From Flavobacteriaceae bacterium (GTDB lineage Bacteria > Bacteroidota > Bacteroidia > Flavobacteriales > Flavobacteriaceae): a stretch of DNA of 41,712 nucleotides. The DNA is taken from positions 1-41,712 of the forward strand of contig CANHWG010000021.1 in the NCBI GenBank assembly GCA_947464335.1, in the 5' to 3' direction. The notes below the pieces were generated by a model. The model did not search any database. It had not been told where the DNA came from and worked only from the letters and a program-made list of their open reading frames with translations. This document shows positions 8,122 to 17,846 of this stretch, piece after piece; the stretch's first letter is position 1; each line of letters starts with the position of its first letter. A program made the position numbers and the translations under genes.

Positions 8122-9152
8122 TGGATAGTGCATTCATCATAGAAAAAAGTATTTTAATAGTTGCTGTTTTTTCAATTACAATGATAATGGCAATGTATTC
8201 TACTTGGGCAGAACGTAAAGTCGCTGCTTTTTTACAAGATAGAGTTGGGCCAAACCGTGCTGGTTGGGGTGGCTTATTGCAACCTCTTGCAGATGGTGCT
8301 AAACTATTTGCTAAAGAAGAATTTTTTCCAAATACACCCAATCGTTTTTTATTTATTGTTGGTCCAGCAATTGCAATGATTACCGCTTTAATGACCAGTG
8401 CTGTAATTCCATGGGGCGACAAATTAGAAATCTTTGGTCATACCGTAATCTTGCAAGCCACTGACATTGATGTAGCTTTATTATATGTTTTTGGAATTAT
8501 ATCTGTTGGGGTTTATGGAATTATGATTGGTGGTTGGGCATCAAACAATAAATTCTCTTTAATGAGTTCGGTAAGAGCAGCATCTCAAATGGTTTCGTAT
8601 GAAGTTGCTATGGGTTTATCTATTATTGCCTTAATCATGATGACCGGAACGTTGAGCTTAAGAGAAATATCTGAACAACAAGCTGGAATGAATTGGAATG
8701 TATTCTATCAACCCGTTGGATTTTTAATATTTCTGATTTGTGCCTTTGCCGAAACCAACAGAACTCCGTTTGACTTAGCAGAATGTGAATCGGAACTAAT
8801 TGGGGGTTATCACACCGAATATTCATCTATGAAAATGGGATTCTATTTGTTCGCAGAATATGCTAACATGTTTATTTCATCTGCTATTTTAGCGGTGTTA
8901 TATTTCGGTGCTTATAATTACCCTGGAATGCAATGGATGGTAGACAATGTTGGCGTGAATACGGCTAATATTATCGGTATTTTGGTTTTATTTATTAAAA
9001 TATGTGGATTTATCTTTTTCTATATGTGGATTAGATGGACAATTCCACGTTTTAGATACGACCAATTAATGCATTTAGGTTGGAAAGTTTTAATTCCACT
9101 CGCCATCGTAAATATAATGGTAACTGGAGTTTGTATTTTGGTTTTTAAATAA
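8121..9152 (+). CDS. nuoH: NADH-quinone oxidoreductase subunit H
   Basis: ND1-type membrane subunit, 343 residues with about eight to nine helices, forming the base of the quinone chamber and the start of the proton path. Conserved stretches are AFLQDRVGPNRAGWGG near the N-terminus and AFAETNRTPFDLAECESELI in the middle, with the acidic residues expected in the E-channel. The start overlaps the nuoG stop by one base. Confidence 0.97.
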   Translation: MDSAFIIEKSILIVAVFSITMIMAMYSTWAERKVAAFLQDRVGPNRAGWGGLLQPLADGAKLFAKEEFFPNTPNRFLFIVGPAIAMITALMTSAVIPWGDKLEIFGHTVILQATDIDVALLYVFGIISVGVYGIMIGGWASNNKFSLMSSVRAASQMVSYEVAMGLSIIALIMMTGTLSLREISEQQAGMNWNVFYQPVGFLIFLICAFAETNRTPFDLAECESELIGGYHTEYSSMKMGFYLFAEYANMFISSAILAVLYFGAYNYPGMQWMVDNVGVNTANIIGILVLFIKICGFIFFYMWIRWTIPRFRYDQLMHLGWKVLIPLAIVNIMVTGVCILVFK

Positions 9153-9158
9153 TAAAAT

Positions 9159-9710
9159 ATGTCAATAGCTATTCAAAATATTTCCCTTTCAGGTAAGAAA
9201 AAAGAAGTTTCCAATAAGGAAATGACCTTTTGGGAACGGCTTTACCTTATAGCAATCGTTAAAGGACTGCTGATAACCATAAAGCATTTTTTTAGAAAAA
9301 AAGCAACAATTCAGTATCCTGAACAAGTTAGAGAATTCAGCCCAGTGTATCGAGGTAAACATACCTTAAAGAGAGATGAACTTGGTAGAGAAAATTGTAC
9401 CGCATGCGGATTATGTGCACTTTCCTGCCCTGCCGAAGCAATCACTATGAAAGCCGAAGAACGCAAAAAAGGTGAAGAACATTTGTATCGTGAAGAAAAA
9501 TATGCTTCTATATATGAAATCAATATGTTGCGATGTATATTTTGTGGTTTGTGTGAAGAAGCTTGTCCAAAAGACGCTATCTATTTAACTCTATCCAAAG
9601 AATTGGTACCATCTCAATACGAAAGAGAAGATTTTATTTATGGAAAAGATAAATTGGTGATGCCGTTAGAAGTGGCAATGAAAAATACTCAACAAAAAAA
9701 CCTAAATTAA
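9159..9710 (+). CDS. nuoI: NADH-quinone oxidoreductase subunit I
   Basis: TYKY-type subunit, 183 residues, holding two [4Fe-4S] clusters (N6a and N6b) that carry electrons from NuoG to NuoB. The two ferredoxin motifs are CTACGLCALSCP (C80, C83, C86, C90) and CIFCGLCEEACP (C126, C129, C132, C136). The N-terminal amphipathic part anchors it to the membrane arm. The stop overlaps the nuoJ ATG by one base. Confidence 0.97.
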   Translation: MSIAIQNISLSGKKKEVSNKEMTFWERLYLIAIVKGLLITIKHFFRKKATIQYPEQVREFSPVYRGKHTLKRDELGRENCTACGLCALSCPAEAITMKAEERKKGEEHLYREEKYASIYEINMLRCIFCGLCEEACPKDAIYLTLSKELVPSQYEREDFIYGKDKLVMPLEVAMKNTQQKNLN

Positions 9711-10222
9711 TGTCGTCAGTTCTACTCATATTTTATATCCTTGCTGCCTTTACTTTGGCAACAGCATTTTTAACAATTTATAGTAAAAATCCGATTCATA
9801 GTGCGATATACTTAGTGTTATGCATGGTATCTATAATGGGCCATTATTTATTGTTAAATGCTCAGTTTTTAGCAATCGTTCAACTGATCGTATATGCAGG
9901 AGCTATTATGGTATTGATGCTTTTTACCATCATGTTAATGAATCTAAACAAAGAAGACGAAGTACATAAACCAAGAATTACGCGTCTTGGCGCTATCGTT
10001 GTATTTGTTTTAATGAGCATTGTTTTGATTACCATTTTTGTTAATTCTAAAACAATTGTGGGCGAATATGACAGTTCTGGTGAAGATTTTCAAACTATTA
10101 AAGCATTAGGGAAAATATTGTTAAATGAATATATGGTTCCTTTTGAGTTTGTCTCTATTTTATTATTAGTAGCCATGATTGGAACAGTATTATTGACTAA
10201 AAAAGAAAAAGATCAGAAATAA
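9710..10222 (+). CDS. nuoJ: NADH-quinone oxidoreductase subunit J
   Basis: ND6-type membrane subunit, 170 residues with five predicted helices. The conserved [17 protein letters not shown] helix, which contains the flexible pi-bulge region in complex I structures, is present. One-base start/stop overlaps on both sides tie it to nuoI and nuoK. Confidence 0.95.
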   Translation: MSSVLLIFYILAAFTLATAFLTIYSKNPIHSAIYLVLCMVSIMGHYLLLNAQFLAIVQLIVYAGAIMVLMLFTIMLMNLNKEDEVHKPRITRLGAIVVFVLMSIVLITIFVNSKTIVGEYDSSGEDFQTIKALGKILLNEYMVPFEFVSILLLVAMIGTVLLTKKEKDQK

Positions 10223-10545
10223 TGATAGATAATATTTTAAATCAAATAGGTATAGAAAATTACCTTTTCCTAACGGTGCTTCTTTTCTGTATTGGAATTT
10301 TTGGCGTATTGTATCGTAGAAATGCCATTATCGTTTTTATGTCCATCGAAATTATGTTAAACGCCGTAAACTTATTATTTGTAGCTTTTTCAACCTATCA
10401 CCAAGATGCCGAAGGCCAAGTTTTCGTGTTCTTCTCTATGGCAGTAGCTGCAGCAGAAGTAGCCGTTGGATTGGCTATTTTAGTTTCAGTATACCGAAAC
10501 ATTGGCTCAATTGATATTGCTAATTTAAAGAACTTAAAAGGATAA
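10222..10545 (+). CDS. nuoK: NADH-quinone oxidoreductase subunit K
   Basis: ND4L-type membrane subunit, 107 residues with three helices, similar to MrpC of cation antiporters. The conserved buried glutamates of the proton path are seen in [16 protein letters not shown] and in [13 protein letters not shown]. nuoL follows after 6 nt. Confidence 0.96.
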   Translation: MIDNILNQIGIENYLFLTVLLFCIGIFGVLYRRNAIIVFMSIEIMLNAVNLLFVAFSTYHQDAEGQVFVFFSMAVAAAEVAVGLAILVSVYRNIGSIDIANLKNLKG

Positions 10546-10551
10546 TCTAAA

Positions 10552-12429
10552 ATGGAAACAAATTTAGCTTTACTATTACTCTTATCGCCATTTGCTGGGT
10601 TCCTTTTCAATATTTTCTTCGGAAAAAAAGTTAGCAAAAGTATTTCGGGAGCCATTGGTACCCTAACCGTTTTTATTTCGTTTTTGTTGAGTATTTGTTT
10701 TTTTGCTCAACTCAATCAAAACGGAAAACCATTTGAAATTTCTCTATTTGATTGGATATCCGTTCATAATTTTAAATTAGACTTCGGGCTTTTATTAGAC
10801 CAATTATCTTTGCTTTGGTTATTATTCGTTACCGGAATTGGGACATTAATACACTTATATTCTATCAGCTATATGCACGACGACGAGAATATGCATAAGT
10901 TCTTTGCCTATTTGAATCTGTTCGTATTTTTCATGATAACACTGGTTATCGGAAGCAACTTATTAGTGATGTTTATTGGTTGGGAAGGTGTTGGATTGTG
11001 TTCTTATTTATTGATTGGATTTTGGTATAAAAATCAATCCTATAATGATGCCGCAAAGAAAGCATTCATAATGAACCGAATTGGTGATCTAGGTTTTTTG
11101 ATTGGGATTTTTATAATTGGTCAATTATTTTCAAGTTTAAATTACATAGAAATAAAGCAAGCGATTACGGCTGGAAATCATAGTTCAGCAATGCTTGGAA
11201 TAGCTACTTTATGCCTATTTATTGGAGCTTGTGGAAAATCTGCACAATTACCTTTGTATACTTGGTTACCCGATGCTATGGCTGGACCAACACCGGTTTC
11301 GGCTTTAATTCACGCTGCAACAATGGTAACCGCCGGAATATTCATGGTAACTCGAATGAATTTCCTATTTGATTTAACTCCAGATGTTCAAAATATCATT
11401 GCCATTGTAGGTGCTTCTACTGCAATCGTAGCCGCTTCAATTGGATTGCTTCAAAACGATATTAAAAAAGTTTTGGCCTACTCTACTGTATCACAACTAG
11501 GTTTAATGTTTTTAGCATTAGGAATGGGTGCTTATAGTGTTGCCGTATTTCACGTTATCACTCACGCATTTTTTAAAGCTTGCCTATTCTTAGGTTCAGG
11601 TTCGGTTATTCATGCTTTACACGGTGAACAAGATATGCGAAAAATGGGCGGATTGCGCAAAGCGATGCCAATTACCTTTTGGACAATGATGATTTCAACT
11701 TTGGCTATCGCTGGAATATTTCCATTTGCTGGTTTTTGGTCAAAAGATGAAATCTTAATGGTTGCATTCGAACACAACAAAGTATTATGGATAGTTGCTT
11801 CTATCGCTTCAATCATGACCGCTTTCTATATGTTTAGATTAATGTATTTAACATTCTTCAAAGAATTCCGAGGCACCGATGAACAAAAACATCATTTGCA
11901 TGAAAGTCCAAGTCTAATTACTATTCCTTTAGTAATCTTAGCGATTTTGGCCTTAATAGGTGGTGCCATTAATTTACCAGGTAGTATGTGGTTAAATCAT
12001 TTTTTAGAGCCCATTTTAACGGCAAAACACGAAGCACATCACCTAGGAAGTCAAGAGTTTATGCTGATGGGAATCGCGATGGCTGGAGCACTTTTTGGAA
12101 TCCTTTGGGCATATTCAAAATACATTAAACATGGATTTATACCCAAAGAAGATGCTGAAATTATGGGTCTAAATAAAACCATTTATAATAAATATTATGT
12201 TGATGAGTTTTATACTTTCTTAATTGTTAAACCAATCAATAGTTTGTCTAATTTCTTTAGAACAACTTTAGAACCTGCATTTGGAAAAGTTATTTACGGA
12301 TTTGGAACTGTAGCAAACGGAATTGGAACGCAAGGAAGAAAATTACACACAGGAAGTATCGGATTATATCTTTTTGCCTTTGTGATTGGCATTGTTGCCA
12401 TAATAACTTATTTATTTATAGCTCAATAA
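10552..12429 (+). CDS. nuoL: NADH-quinone oxidoreductase subunit L
   Basis: ND5-type, Mrp antiporter-like proton-pumping subunit at the distal end of the membrane arm, 625 residues. It shows the GWEGVGLCSYLLIGFW helix with the key glutamate and the TWLPDAMAGPTPVSALIHA region with the broken helix. The C-terminal part after about residue 500 matches the expected lateral helix plus final anchor helix. Normal length and order; nuoM follows after 10 nt. Confidence 0.97.
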   Translation: METNLALLLLLSPFAGFLFNIFFGKKVSKSISGAIGTLTVFISFLLSICFFAQLNQNGKPFEISLFDWISVHNFKLDFGLLLDQLSLLWLLFVTGIGTLIHLYSISYMHDDENMHKFFAYLNLFVFFMITLVIGSNLLVMFIGWEGVGLCSYLLIGFWYKNQSYNDAAKKAFIMNRIGDLGFLIGIFIIGQLFSSLNYIEIKQAITAGNHSSAMLGIATLCLFIGACGKSAQLPLYTWLPDAMAGPTPVSALIHAATMVTAGIFMVTRMNFLFDLTPDVQNIIAIVGASTAIVAASIGLLQNDIKKVLAYSTVSQLGLMFLALGMGAYSVAVFHVITHAFFKACLFLGSGSVIHALHGEQDMRKMGGLRKAMPITFWTMMISTLAIAGIFPFAGFWSKDEILMVAFEHNKVLWIVASIASIMTAFYMFRLMYLTFFKEFRGTDEQKHHLHESPSLITIPLVILAILALIGGAINLPGSMWLNHFLEPILTAKHEAHHLGSQEFMLMGIAMAGALFGILWAYSKYIKHGFIPKEDAEIMGLNKTIYNKYYVDEFYTFLIVKPINSLSNFFRTTLEPAFGKVIYGFGTVANGIGTQGRKLHTGSIGLYLFAFVIGIVAIITYLFIAQ

Positions 12430-12439
12430 TTTTTACACA

Positions 12440-13873
12440 ATGGATGTAACAACTATATTATTACTACTTCTTTTGGGTTCGATTGTAACCTTTTTCGCTG
12501 GAGATAAATTGGCTCCTAAAGTAGCCTTACTATTCAGTTTAAGTGCTCTCGGTTTCTCTTTATATTTATTGAATGTATTCAATCAAGGAAACGATATTAG
12601 CTTTATTTCTAATTGGATTGATATGCCCAAAGTTTCCTTAGCTTTTAAAGCTGATGGTCTATCGATGGCAATGGTATTATTGACTACTGCATTAACGCCT
12701 TTAATTATATATTCTTCTTTTGGAAATTCGTTTTCCAATGCTAAAAACTTCTATGCTTTAGTTTTATTTATGTCCTTTGCAATGACTGGAACATTTTTAG
12801 CTGCTGACGGATTATTGTATTATGTTTTCTGGGAGTTGGCTTTGATTCCAATTTATTTTATTTCGCTTATTTGGGGTAATGGCGATTCGGAAAAACGTAA
12901 AAAAGCGGTTATAAAATTCTTTATATACACTTTAGCGGGTTCTTTATTCATGTTAATTGGTTTTGCCTATTTATATACAAAAGCAAATAGTTTCCTTTTA
13001 GAAGACTTATACAAATTAGACTTATCTGAAACCGAACAGTGTTATATTTTCTTTGCTTTCTTCTTAGCGTATGCTATTAAGATTCCAATAATTCCTTTTC
13101 ACACATGGCAAGCTAAAGTATATCAAAAAGCTCCAACTGTCGGAACGATGTTATTATCGGGAATCATGCTTAAAATGGGATTGTATAGCGTTATTCGTTG
13201 GCAATTACCAATTGCTCCAGCGGCTGCAAAAAACTATATGCCCATCTTAATCGGATTGAGTATTGCCGGTGTGATTTATGGTTCAATTGTAGCGTTACGA
13301 CAAAAGGATTTGAAAAAACTATTGGCCTATTCTTCTTTAGCCCACGTAGGTTTAATTGCTGCTGGTTGTTATACATTAACGCTCGACGGATTAAGCGGTG
13401 CAGTATCTCAAATGATTGCCCACGGATTTGTGATTGTTGGATTATTTTTTGCAGCTGAAATTATTCACAGAAGATACGAAACGCGAACCATCTCAGAAAT
13501 GGGCGGTATTCGTTCACAGTCTCCAAAATTCACGTCGATGTTTATGATTTTGGTTTTAGCATCTGTAGCTTTACCTGGAACATTTAATTTTATTGGAGAG
13601 TTTACAGTATTGTATAGTTTAAGTCAAGCAAATATGTGGTTTGCTGTTTTAGGTGGAACTACCATAATTTTAGGCGCTTATTATATGCTTAAAATGTTTC
13701 AAAATACCATGTTAGGAGAAACTAATGTCAAAGTATTTACAGATGTTACAACCCAGGAAACAATAACATTAGTAGCTATCATCGGCTTTTTATTATTCTT
13801 CGGATTGTACCCAAAACCAATTGTTGATTTGGTGACGCCGAGTTTAAAAGAAATTTTATCAAATATAAATTAA
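12440..13873 (+). CDS. nuoM: NADH-quinone oxidoreductase subunit M
   Basis: ND4-type proton-pumping subunit, 477 residues, about 14 helices. The key glutamate lies in YYVFWELALIPIYF, and the lysine-containing region in PFHTWQAKVYQKAPTVGTML followed by GIMLKMGLYSVIRW. Antisense and alternative-frame reading frames within it carry no family features and are shadows. nuoN follows after 8 nt. Confidence 0.97.
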   Translation: MDVTTILLLLLLGSIVTFFAGDKLAPKVALLFSLSALGFSLYLLNVFNQGNDISFISNWIDMPKVSLAFKADGLSMAMVLLTTALTPLIIYSSFGNSFSNAKNFYALVLFMSFAMTGTFLAADGLLYYVFWELALIPIYFISLIWGNGDSEKRKKAVIKFFIYTLAGSLFMLIGFAYLYTKANSFLLEDLYKLDLSETEQCYIFFAFFLAYAIKIPIIPFHTWQAKVYQKAPTVGTMLLSGIMLKMGLYSVIRWQLPIAPAAAKNYMPILIGLSIAGVIYGSIVALRQKDLKKLLAYSSLAHVGLIAAGCYTLTLDGLSGAVSQMIAHGFVIVGLFFAAEIIHRRYETRTISEMGGIRSQSPKFTSMFMILVLASVALPGTFNFIGEFTVLYSLSQANMWFAVLGGTTIILGAYYMLKMFQNTMLGETNVKVFTDVTTQETITLVAIIGFLLFFGLYPKPIVDLVTPSLKEILSNIN

Positions 13874-13881
13874 GTCCAAAA

Positions 13882-15249
13882 ATGAATACATTAATTGCCA
13901 TATCAGGTTTAGGTGTTTTTTGCCTTATCGCTGAAATCTTTAATTTAAGAAAGCTCCTTGTTCCTATTGCCTTAATAGGACTTTTAGCTATTCTTGGACT
14001 TACTATTTCTGAATTCAATACACCCGCTTCTTTTTACAACAATATGATTGTTGTGAATAAATTTTCGGTAGCTTTTTCTAGTTTGTTTATACTACTAACT
14101 ATTTTCTTAGTCGCATTGAGTGGTGATTTTTATAAAGAGCATCCCACAAAAATATCCGATTTTATTGCCATTAAAATTTTCCTTTTATCAGGAGCTGTTG
14201 CCATGGTTTCTTTCGGAAATTTAGCAATGTTCTTTATCGGTATCGAAATACTTTCGATTTCGCTTTATGTTTTAGCAGCTAGTCGTAGATTGGATATTAA
14301 AAGTAATGAAGCCGGAATGAAATATTTCTTAATGGGCTCGTTTGCTTCTGGAATTATTTTATTTGGAATTTGTTTAGTCTATGGAGCAACAGGATATTTT
14401 GATATGATAGAGATATATGATTTATCTCAAGGTATCGGATTACCCGTATGGTTCCCAATTGGAATCACACTAATCATCATCGGAATGTTATTTAAAATTG
14501 CCGCAGCACCTTTCCACTTTTGGGCTCCCGATGTTTATGAAGGTTCTCCTTCACTAACAACTGCAACAATGAGTACCTTGGCTAAAATTGTTGCTATGGC
14601 TACGCTGTATAAATTATTAAGTGGTTTGACCAGTTTATCTCCTAAAGTAGAATTATTGATTGTGATAATTTCAATTCTATCGATGACCGTTGGGAATATT
14701 ATGGCATTGCGTCAAAAAAATGTAAAACGAATGCTGGCTTTTTCGGGTATTTCTCATGCCGGATTTATGGTGATGGCATTATTAAGCATGTCAACCGCAG
14801 CATCAACATTATTATATTATACTGCTGCCTATGCTTTGGCCGGAATAGCATCTTTTGCCGTAATTATTTATGTCACAACAAACAAAGACAACGAAGATAT
14901 TTCAAACTTTAATGGTCTTGGAAAAAACAATCCTCTTTTGGCTGCTATACTCACTGCATCACTTCTGTCCATGGCGGGAATACCAATATTCTCTGGTTTC
15001 TTTGCAAAGTTTATGTTGTTCGAACAAACTATAAAAGCAGGTTATTTGGTAGTTGTCATTGCCGCCGTAATCAACTCGATAATAAGTGTGGGTTACTATT
15101 TTAAATTGATTTTGGCGATGTACACAAAAGAAGCATCTGATGAAAAACAAACTGTCCCTTTTGTATATTATGCAGTGGCAGTTATTGCTATTTTGCTCAA
15201 TATTATTTTAGGAATTTATCCATCGTTCGTGACCAATTTATTGAGTTAA
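13882..15249 (+). CDS. nuoN: NADH-quinone oxidoreductase subunit N
   Basis: ND2-type proton-pumping subunit, 455 residues. The glutamate helix FFIGIEILSISLYVLA and the broken-helix region AAPFHFWAPDVYEGSPSLTT are present, as is the later KRMLAFSGISHAGFM. It ends the 14-gene nuo set. No strong terminator follows; only a small TAGATT/AATCTA hairpin without a T run lies in the 42-nt gap before the next gene, so read-through into tas is plausible. Confidence 0.97.
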   Translation: MNTLIAISGLGVFCLIAEIFNLRKLLVPIALIGLLAILGLTISEFNTPASFYNNMIVVNKFSVAFSSLFILLTIFLVALSGDFYKEHPTKISDFIAIKIFLLSGAVAMVSFGNLAMFFIGIEILSISLYVLAASRRLDIKSNEAGMKYFLMGSFASGIILFGICLVYGATGYFDMIEIYDLSQGIGLPVWFPIGITLIIIGMLFKIAAAPFHFWAPDVYEGSPSLTTATMSTLAKIVAMATLYKLLSGLTSLSPKVELLIVIISILSMTVGNIMALRQKNVKRMLAFSGISHAGFMVMALLSMSTAASTLLYYTAAYALAGIASFAVIIYVTTNKDNEDISNFNGLGKNNPLLAAILTASLLSMAGIPIFSGFFAKFMLFEQTIKAGYLVVVIAAVINSIISVGYYFKLILAMYTKEASDEKQTVPFVYYAVAVIAILLNIILGIYPSFVTNLLS

Positions 15250-15291
15250 ACCTTTTTGCTTTTAGATTCCCAATCTATTTGAAACTATAAA

Positions 15292-16326
15292 ATGAAGTAT
15301 ACATTTTTACCAAATACTGACCTAAAAGTTAGTAAAGTTTGTCTCGGCACCATGACTTTTGGAGAACAAAACTCTGAAAGTGATGCACATGCACAATTGG
15401 ATTACGCAGTAGACAGTGGCGTTAACTTTATCGATACTGCCGAAATGTATCCCATTGCAGCCCGTGAAGCAACACTTGGAAACACGGAACGATATATTGG
15501 AACTTGGTTAAAAAAAACGGGAAAAAGGGATAATCTAGTAATTGCTACCAAAATTGCGGGTCCTAATCGTGGAATGGCATACATCAGACAACCGTTAGAT
15601 TTTTCAAAGAAAAGCATTCATGAAGCTGTTCATTTAAGCTTAAATAACCTTCAAACGGATTACATCGATTTATATCAGATGCACTGGCCGGAACGGGTGA
15701 TGAACATGTTTGGGCAACGTGGTGTTTCTAAAATTGATGTTGAATGGCAAGAAAATTTCTTCGAAGTTTTAAGTATTTATGACGGATTAATCAAGGAAGG
15801 AAAAATAAAACATATAGGCGTTTCTAATGAAAACCCTTATGGTGTAATGAAGTTCATCAGCGAAAGCAATAACCATAATTTGCCTAGAATTGTAACGATT
15901 CAAAATCCGTTTTCGTTACTAAATCGATTATATGAAGTTGGCCTTTCCGAAATTGGAATGCGTGAAAATGTAGGTTTATTGGCGTATTCGCCTTTAGCTT
16001 TTAGTTTTTTGACTGGCAAACATTTAAATGGAATTCTTCCCACTTCACGTTTAGGTTTATTCCCTCAGTTTACAAGATACGCAAACGAAAACTGCTTGAA
16101 AGCCACAAAACTATATCAAGAAATTGCCAAATCAAACGGATTAACCTTAACCCAAATGGCTTTAGCATTTGTAAACCAACAAGATTTTGTAACCGCTACA
16201 ATTGTAGGTGCCACAACAGTAGGACAGCTTCAAGAAAACATTGCGGCATTTGAAACCGTATTGTCTCCGAAAATTATTTCAGAAATCAATACGATACAGG
16301 AATTATTTCCAAATCCAGCGCCTTAA
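15292..16326 (+). CDS. tas: aldo/keto reductase, Tas family
   Basis: NAD(P)H-dependent aldo/keto reductase, 344 residues, a TIM barrel. The catalytic tetrad is visible: D48 and Y53 (FIDTAEMYP), K87 (IATKIAG) and H131 (LYQMHWPER). The N-terminus (LGTMTFGEQNSESDAHAQLD), the IVTIQNPFSLLNR stretch and the PAP ending resemble E. coli Tas closely, so I assign this subgroup with fair confidence; the physiological substrate is unknown. It lies 42 nt downstream of nuoN with no strong terminator between. The stop is only 2 nt from the convergent sugar dehydrogenase stop. Confidence 0.88.
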   Translation: MKYTFLPNTDLKVSKVCLGTMTFGEQNSESDAHAQLDYAVDSGVNFIDTAEMYPIAAREATLGNTERYIGTWLKKTGKRDNLVIATKIAGPNRGMAYIRQPLDFSKKSIHEAVHLSLNNLQTDYIDLYQMHWPERVMNMFGQRGVSKIDVEWQENFFEVLSIYDGLIKEGKIKHIGVSNENPYGVMKFISESNNHNLPRIVTIQNPFSLLNRLYEVGLSEIGMRENVGLLAYSPLAFSFLTGKHLNGILPTSRLGLFPQFTRYANENCLKATKLYQEIAKSNGLTLTQMALAFVNQQDFVTATIVGATTVGQLQENIAAFETVLSPKIISEINTIQELFPNPAP

Positions 16327-16328
16327 AA

Positions 16329-17750
16329 TTATTCTACAATCAATTTAGATTGGAACAAATTCCCTGGTTGGGTTTCTATTTCAACCAAATACAAGCCTTT
16401 GGCAATTGCTGAAATATTGATGGTATTTGTATCTGTATTTTCAAGGTTTTGATGATGAACAACTTTCCCGGTTAAGTCAATTATTTTAAGAGATTTTAGT
16501 GCAATGTCATTATCATTTTTAATAAATAATTCAGTATTTGCCGGATTGGGATAAATACGTAACATGCTATTGCTGAAATCACTTACGTTAAGCGAAGTAT
16601 CAATCAATTTGTGAATTATACTCCCTGTAGATACATATAATTCTCCATCTTTGTCTTCGCCAAACGACGTAATAAAGTTATTCGAATTATATGACCAAGT
16701 TATCGCTCCACCTGTATTTGAAACAAAACCAATATCGCCCCAACAATAATCGGCCACTACATATTTATTCAGTAAATTGGGGTATAAACTTCCCGTATAA
16801 ACATAACCTCCAGTTATTGATGTACATACTTCTGTTTGACTATACGGATAAACCGAAACGGGCATTGTCATAGTATTTTGCGCGGCACATCCTGAAGTAT
16901 TATAGATTGCATTACCTTCGTAACAACGCCATCCAAAATTTAAACCCGTGTTAGGTAATGGAGCCGCCACTTTACTAACCTCTTCAAAACCTCCTTGACC
17001 TACATCGCCAATCCATAAATCTCCGTTTACTCTATTAAAAGAAAACTTCCAAGGATTACGCAAACCACGAGCCCATATCTCTTGTTTTCCAGCTTCTGTA
17101 ACATAAGGATTGGTTGGTGGAAAACCATAATTTAATCCTGTAGCAGGATTATCAACATCAATACGCAACATTTTTCCTAAATAAATACGACTAGGATTTG
17201 ATGTAACATTGGAATTCGTTAAACTTAAATTCTGTGAATAACCTTGCGGATCACCACCGCTTCCACCATCACCCATTCCAATATACAAATAACCATCAGG
17301 ACCAAATACCAATGAACCTCCATTATGATTTGAATAGGGTTGATTAATATTCATTAAAATAGTCCCGGTAGTGTTCGCAATATTCGGATTAGCACTAACC
17401 GAATATCGAGCAATTATAGTATTTCCAGTAGCCGTATCAGTGTAATTTACAAAAAACAAACCATTGGTTGCATAATTAGGATGAAACGCTAATCCTAATA
17501 AACCTCTTTCACTGCCGGATTGACTTACAACTGTGGATAAATTTATAAATGGTGTTGAATTTACAGTACCGTTGGCATTTAAAATGCGAATTAAACCTCT
17601 TTGTTGAACAATAAATAACCTACTATCATTAGGTGGATGCACAATAGCAATTGCACTAGAAAATCCAGTTGCAAATTGTTGTAAGCTTAGGGTTTGCCCA
17701 AAAGATAATGACACTATAAGCAAATTGATAAAAAGTGTAATTTTTTTCAT
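16329..17750 (-). CDS. secreted PQQ-dependent sugar dehydrogenase-like protein with T9SS sorting domain
   Basis: A 473-residue exported protein: signal peptide (MKKITLFINLLIVSLSFGQ), then a six-bladed beta-propeller of the glucose/sorbosone dehydrogenase family (GSDH), then a C-terminal T9SS type A sorting domain from about residue 395 (RIYPNPANTELFIKND through KGLYLVEIETQPG). Family signatures include NHNGGSLVFGPDGYLYIG, whose histidine corresponds to the catalytic base, and IWARGLRNPWKFSF. Family members oxidise sugars with PQQ, but many have unknown substrates. Secretion through T9SS would place it at the cell surface or outside. No PQQ synthesis genes are in the window, so cofactor use is inferred. 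Confidence 0.9.
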   Translation of the reverse strand: MKKITLFINLLIVSLSFGQTLSLQQFATGFSSAIAIVHPPNDSRLFIVQQRGLIRILNANGTVNSTPFINLSTVVSQSGSERGLLGLAFHPNYATNGLFFVNYTDTATGNTIIARYSVSANPNIANTTGTILMNINQPYSNHNGGSLVFGPDGYLYIGMGDGGSGGDPQGYSQNLSLTNSNVTSNPSRIYLGKMLRIDVDNPATGLNYGFPPTNPYVTEAGKQEIWARGLRNPWKFSFNRVNGDLWIGDVGQGGFEEVSKVAAPLPNTGLNFGWRCYEGNAIYNTSGCAAQNTMTMPVSVYPYSQTEVCTSITGGYVYTGSLYPNLLNKYVVADYCWGDIGFVSNTGGAITWSYNSNNFITSFGEDKDGELYVSTGSIIHKLIDTSLNVSDFSNSMLRIYPNPANTELFIKNDNDIALKSLKIIDLTGKVVHHQNLENTDTNTINISAIAKGLYLVEIETQPGNLFQSKLIVE

Positions 17751-17772
17751 AGTAAGATTATTTTAATTTTCG

Positions 17773-17803
17773 TAAAGTTAGAAATAAAAATTTTGGAATC
17801 AAA
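17773..17803 (-). promoter_or_regulatory. promoter of the sugar dehydrogenase gene
   Basis: Reading the minus strand: TTTG (17803-17800), a 19-nt spacer, then TAACTTTA (17780-17773), one base off the TAnnTTTG consensus. It would give a leader of about 18 nt before the ATG at 17750. Confidence 0.6.
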
Positions 17804-17812
17804 TTGTTATAC

Positions 17813-17840
17813 AAAAAACGCAATCAGTTAGGATTGCGTT
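17813..17840 (-). terminator. rho-independent terminator of the MuiA-like gene
   Basis: On the minus strand an 8-bp stem (ACGCAATC with GATTGCGT, six-base loop) is followed by a T run (A run at 17813-17818 on the plus strand). It lies just after the MuiA-like stop and upstream of the sugar dehydrogenase promoter, so the two genes are separate units. Confidence 0.85.
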
Positions 17841-17846
17841 GCTGTT

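Noticed and set aside
13198..13458. Cysteine-rich alternative-frame reading frame within nuoM
   Set aside because: It lies wholly inside a well-conserved gene and shows no domain or start context.
16691..16873. Plus-strand 60-codon reading frame inside the sugar dehydrogenase gene
   Set aside because: Antisense to a conserved propeller domain, with no features of its own.
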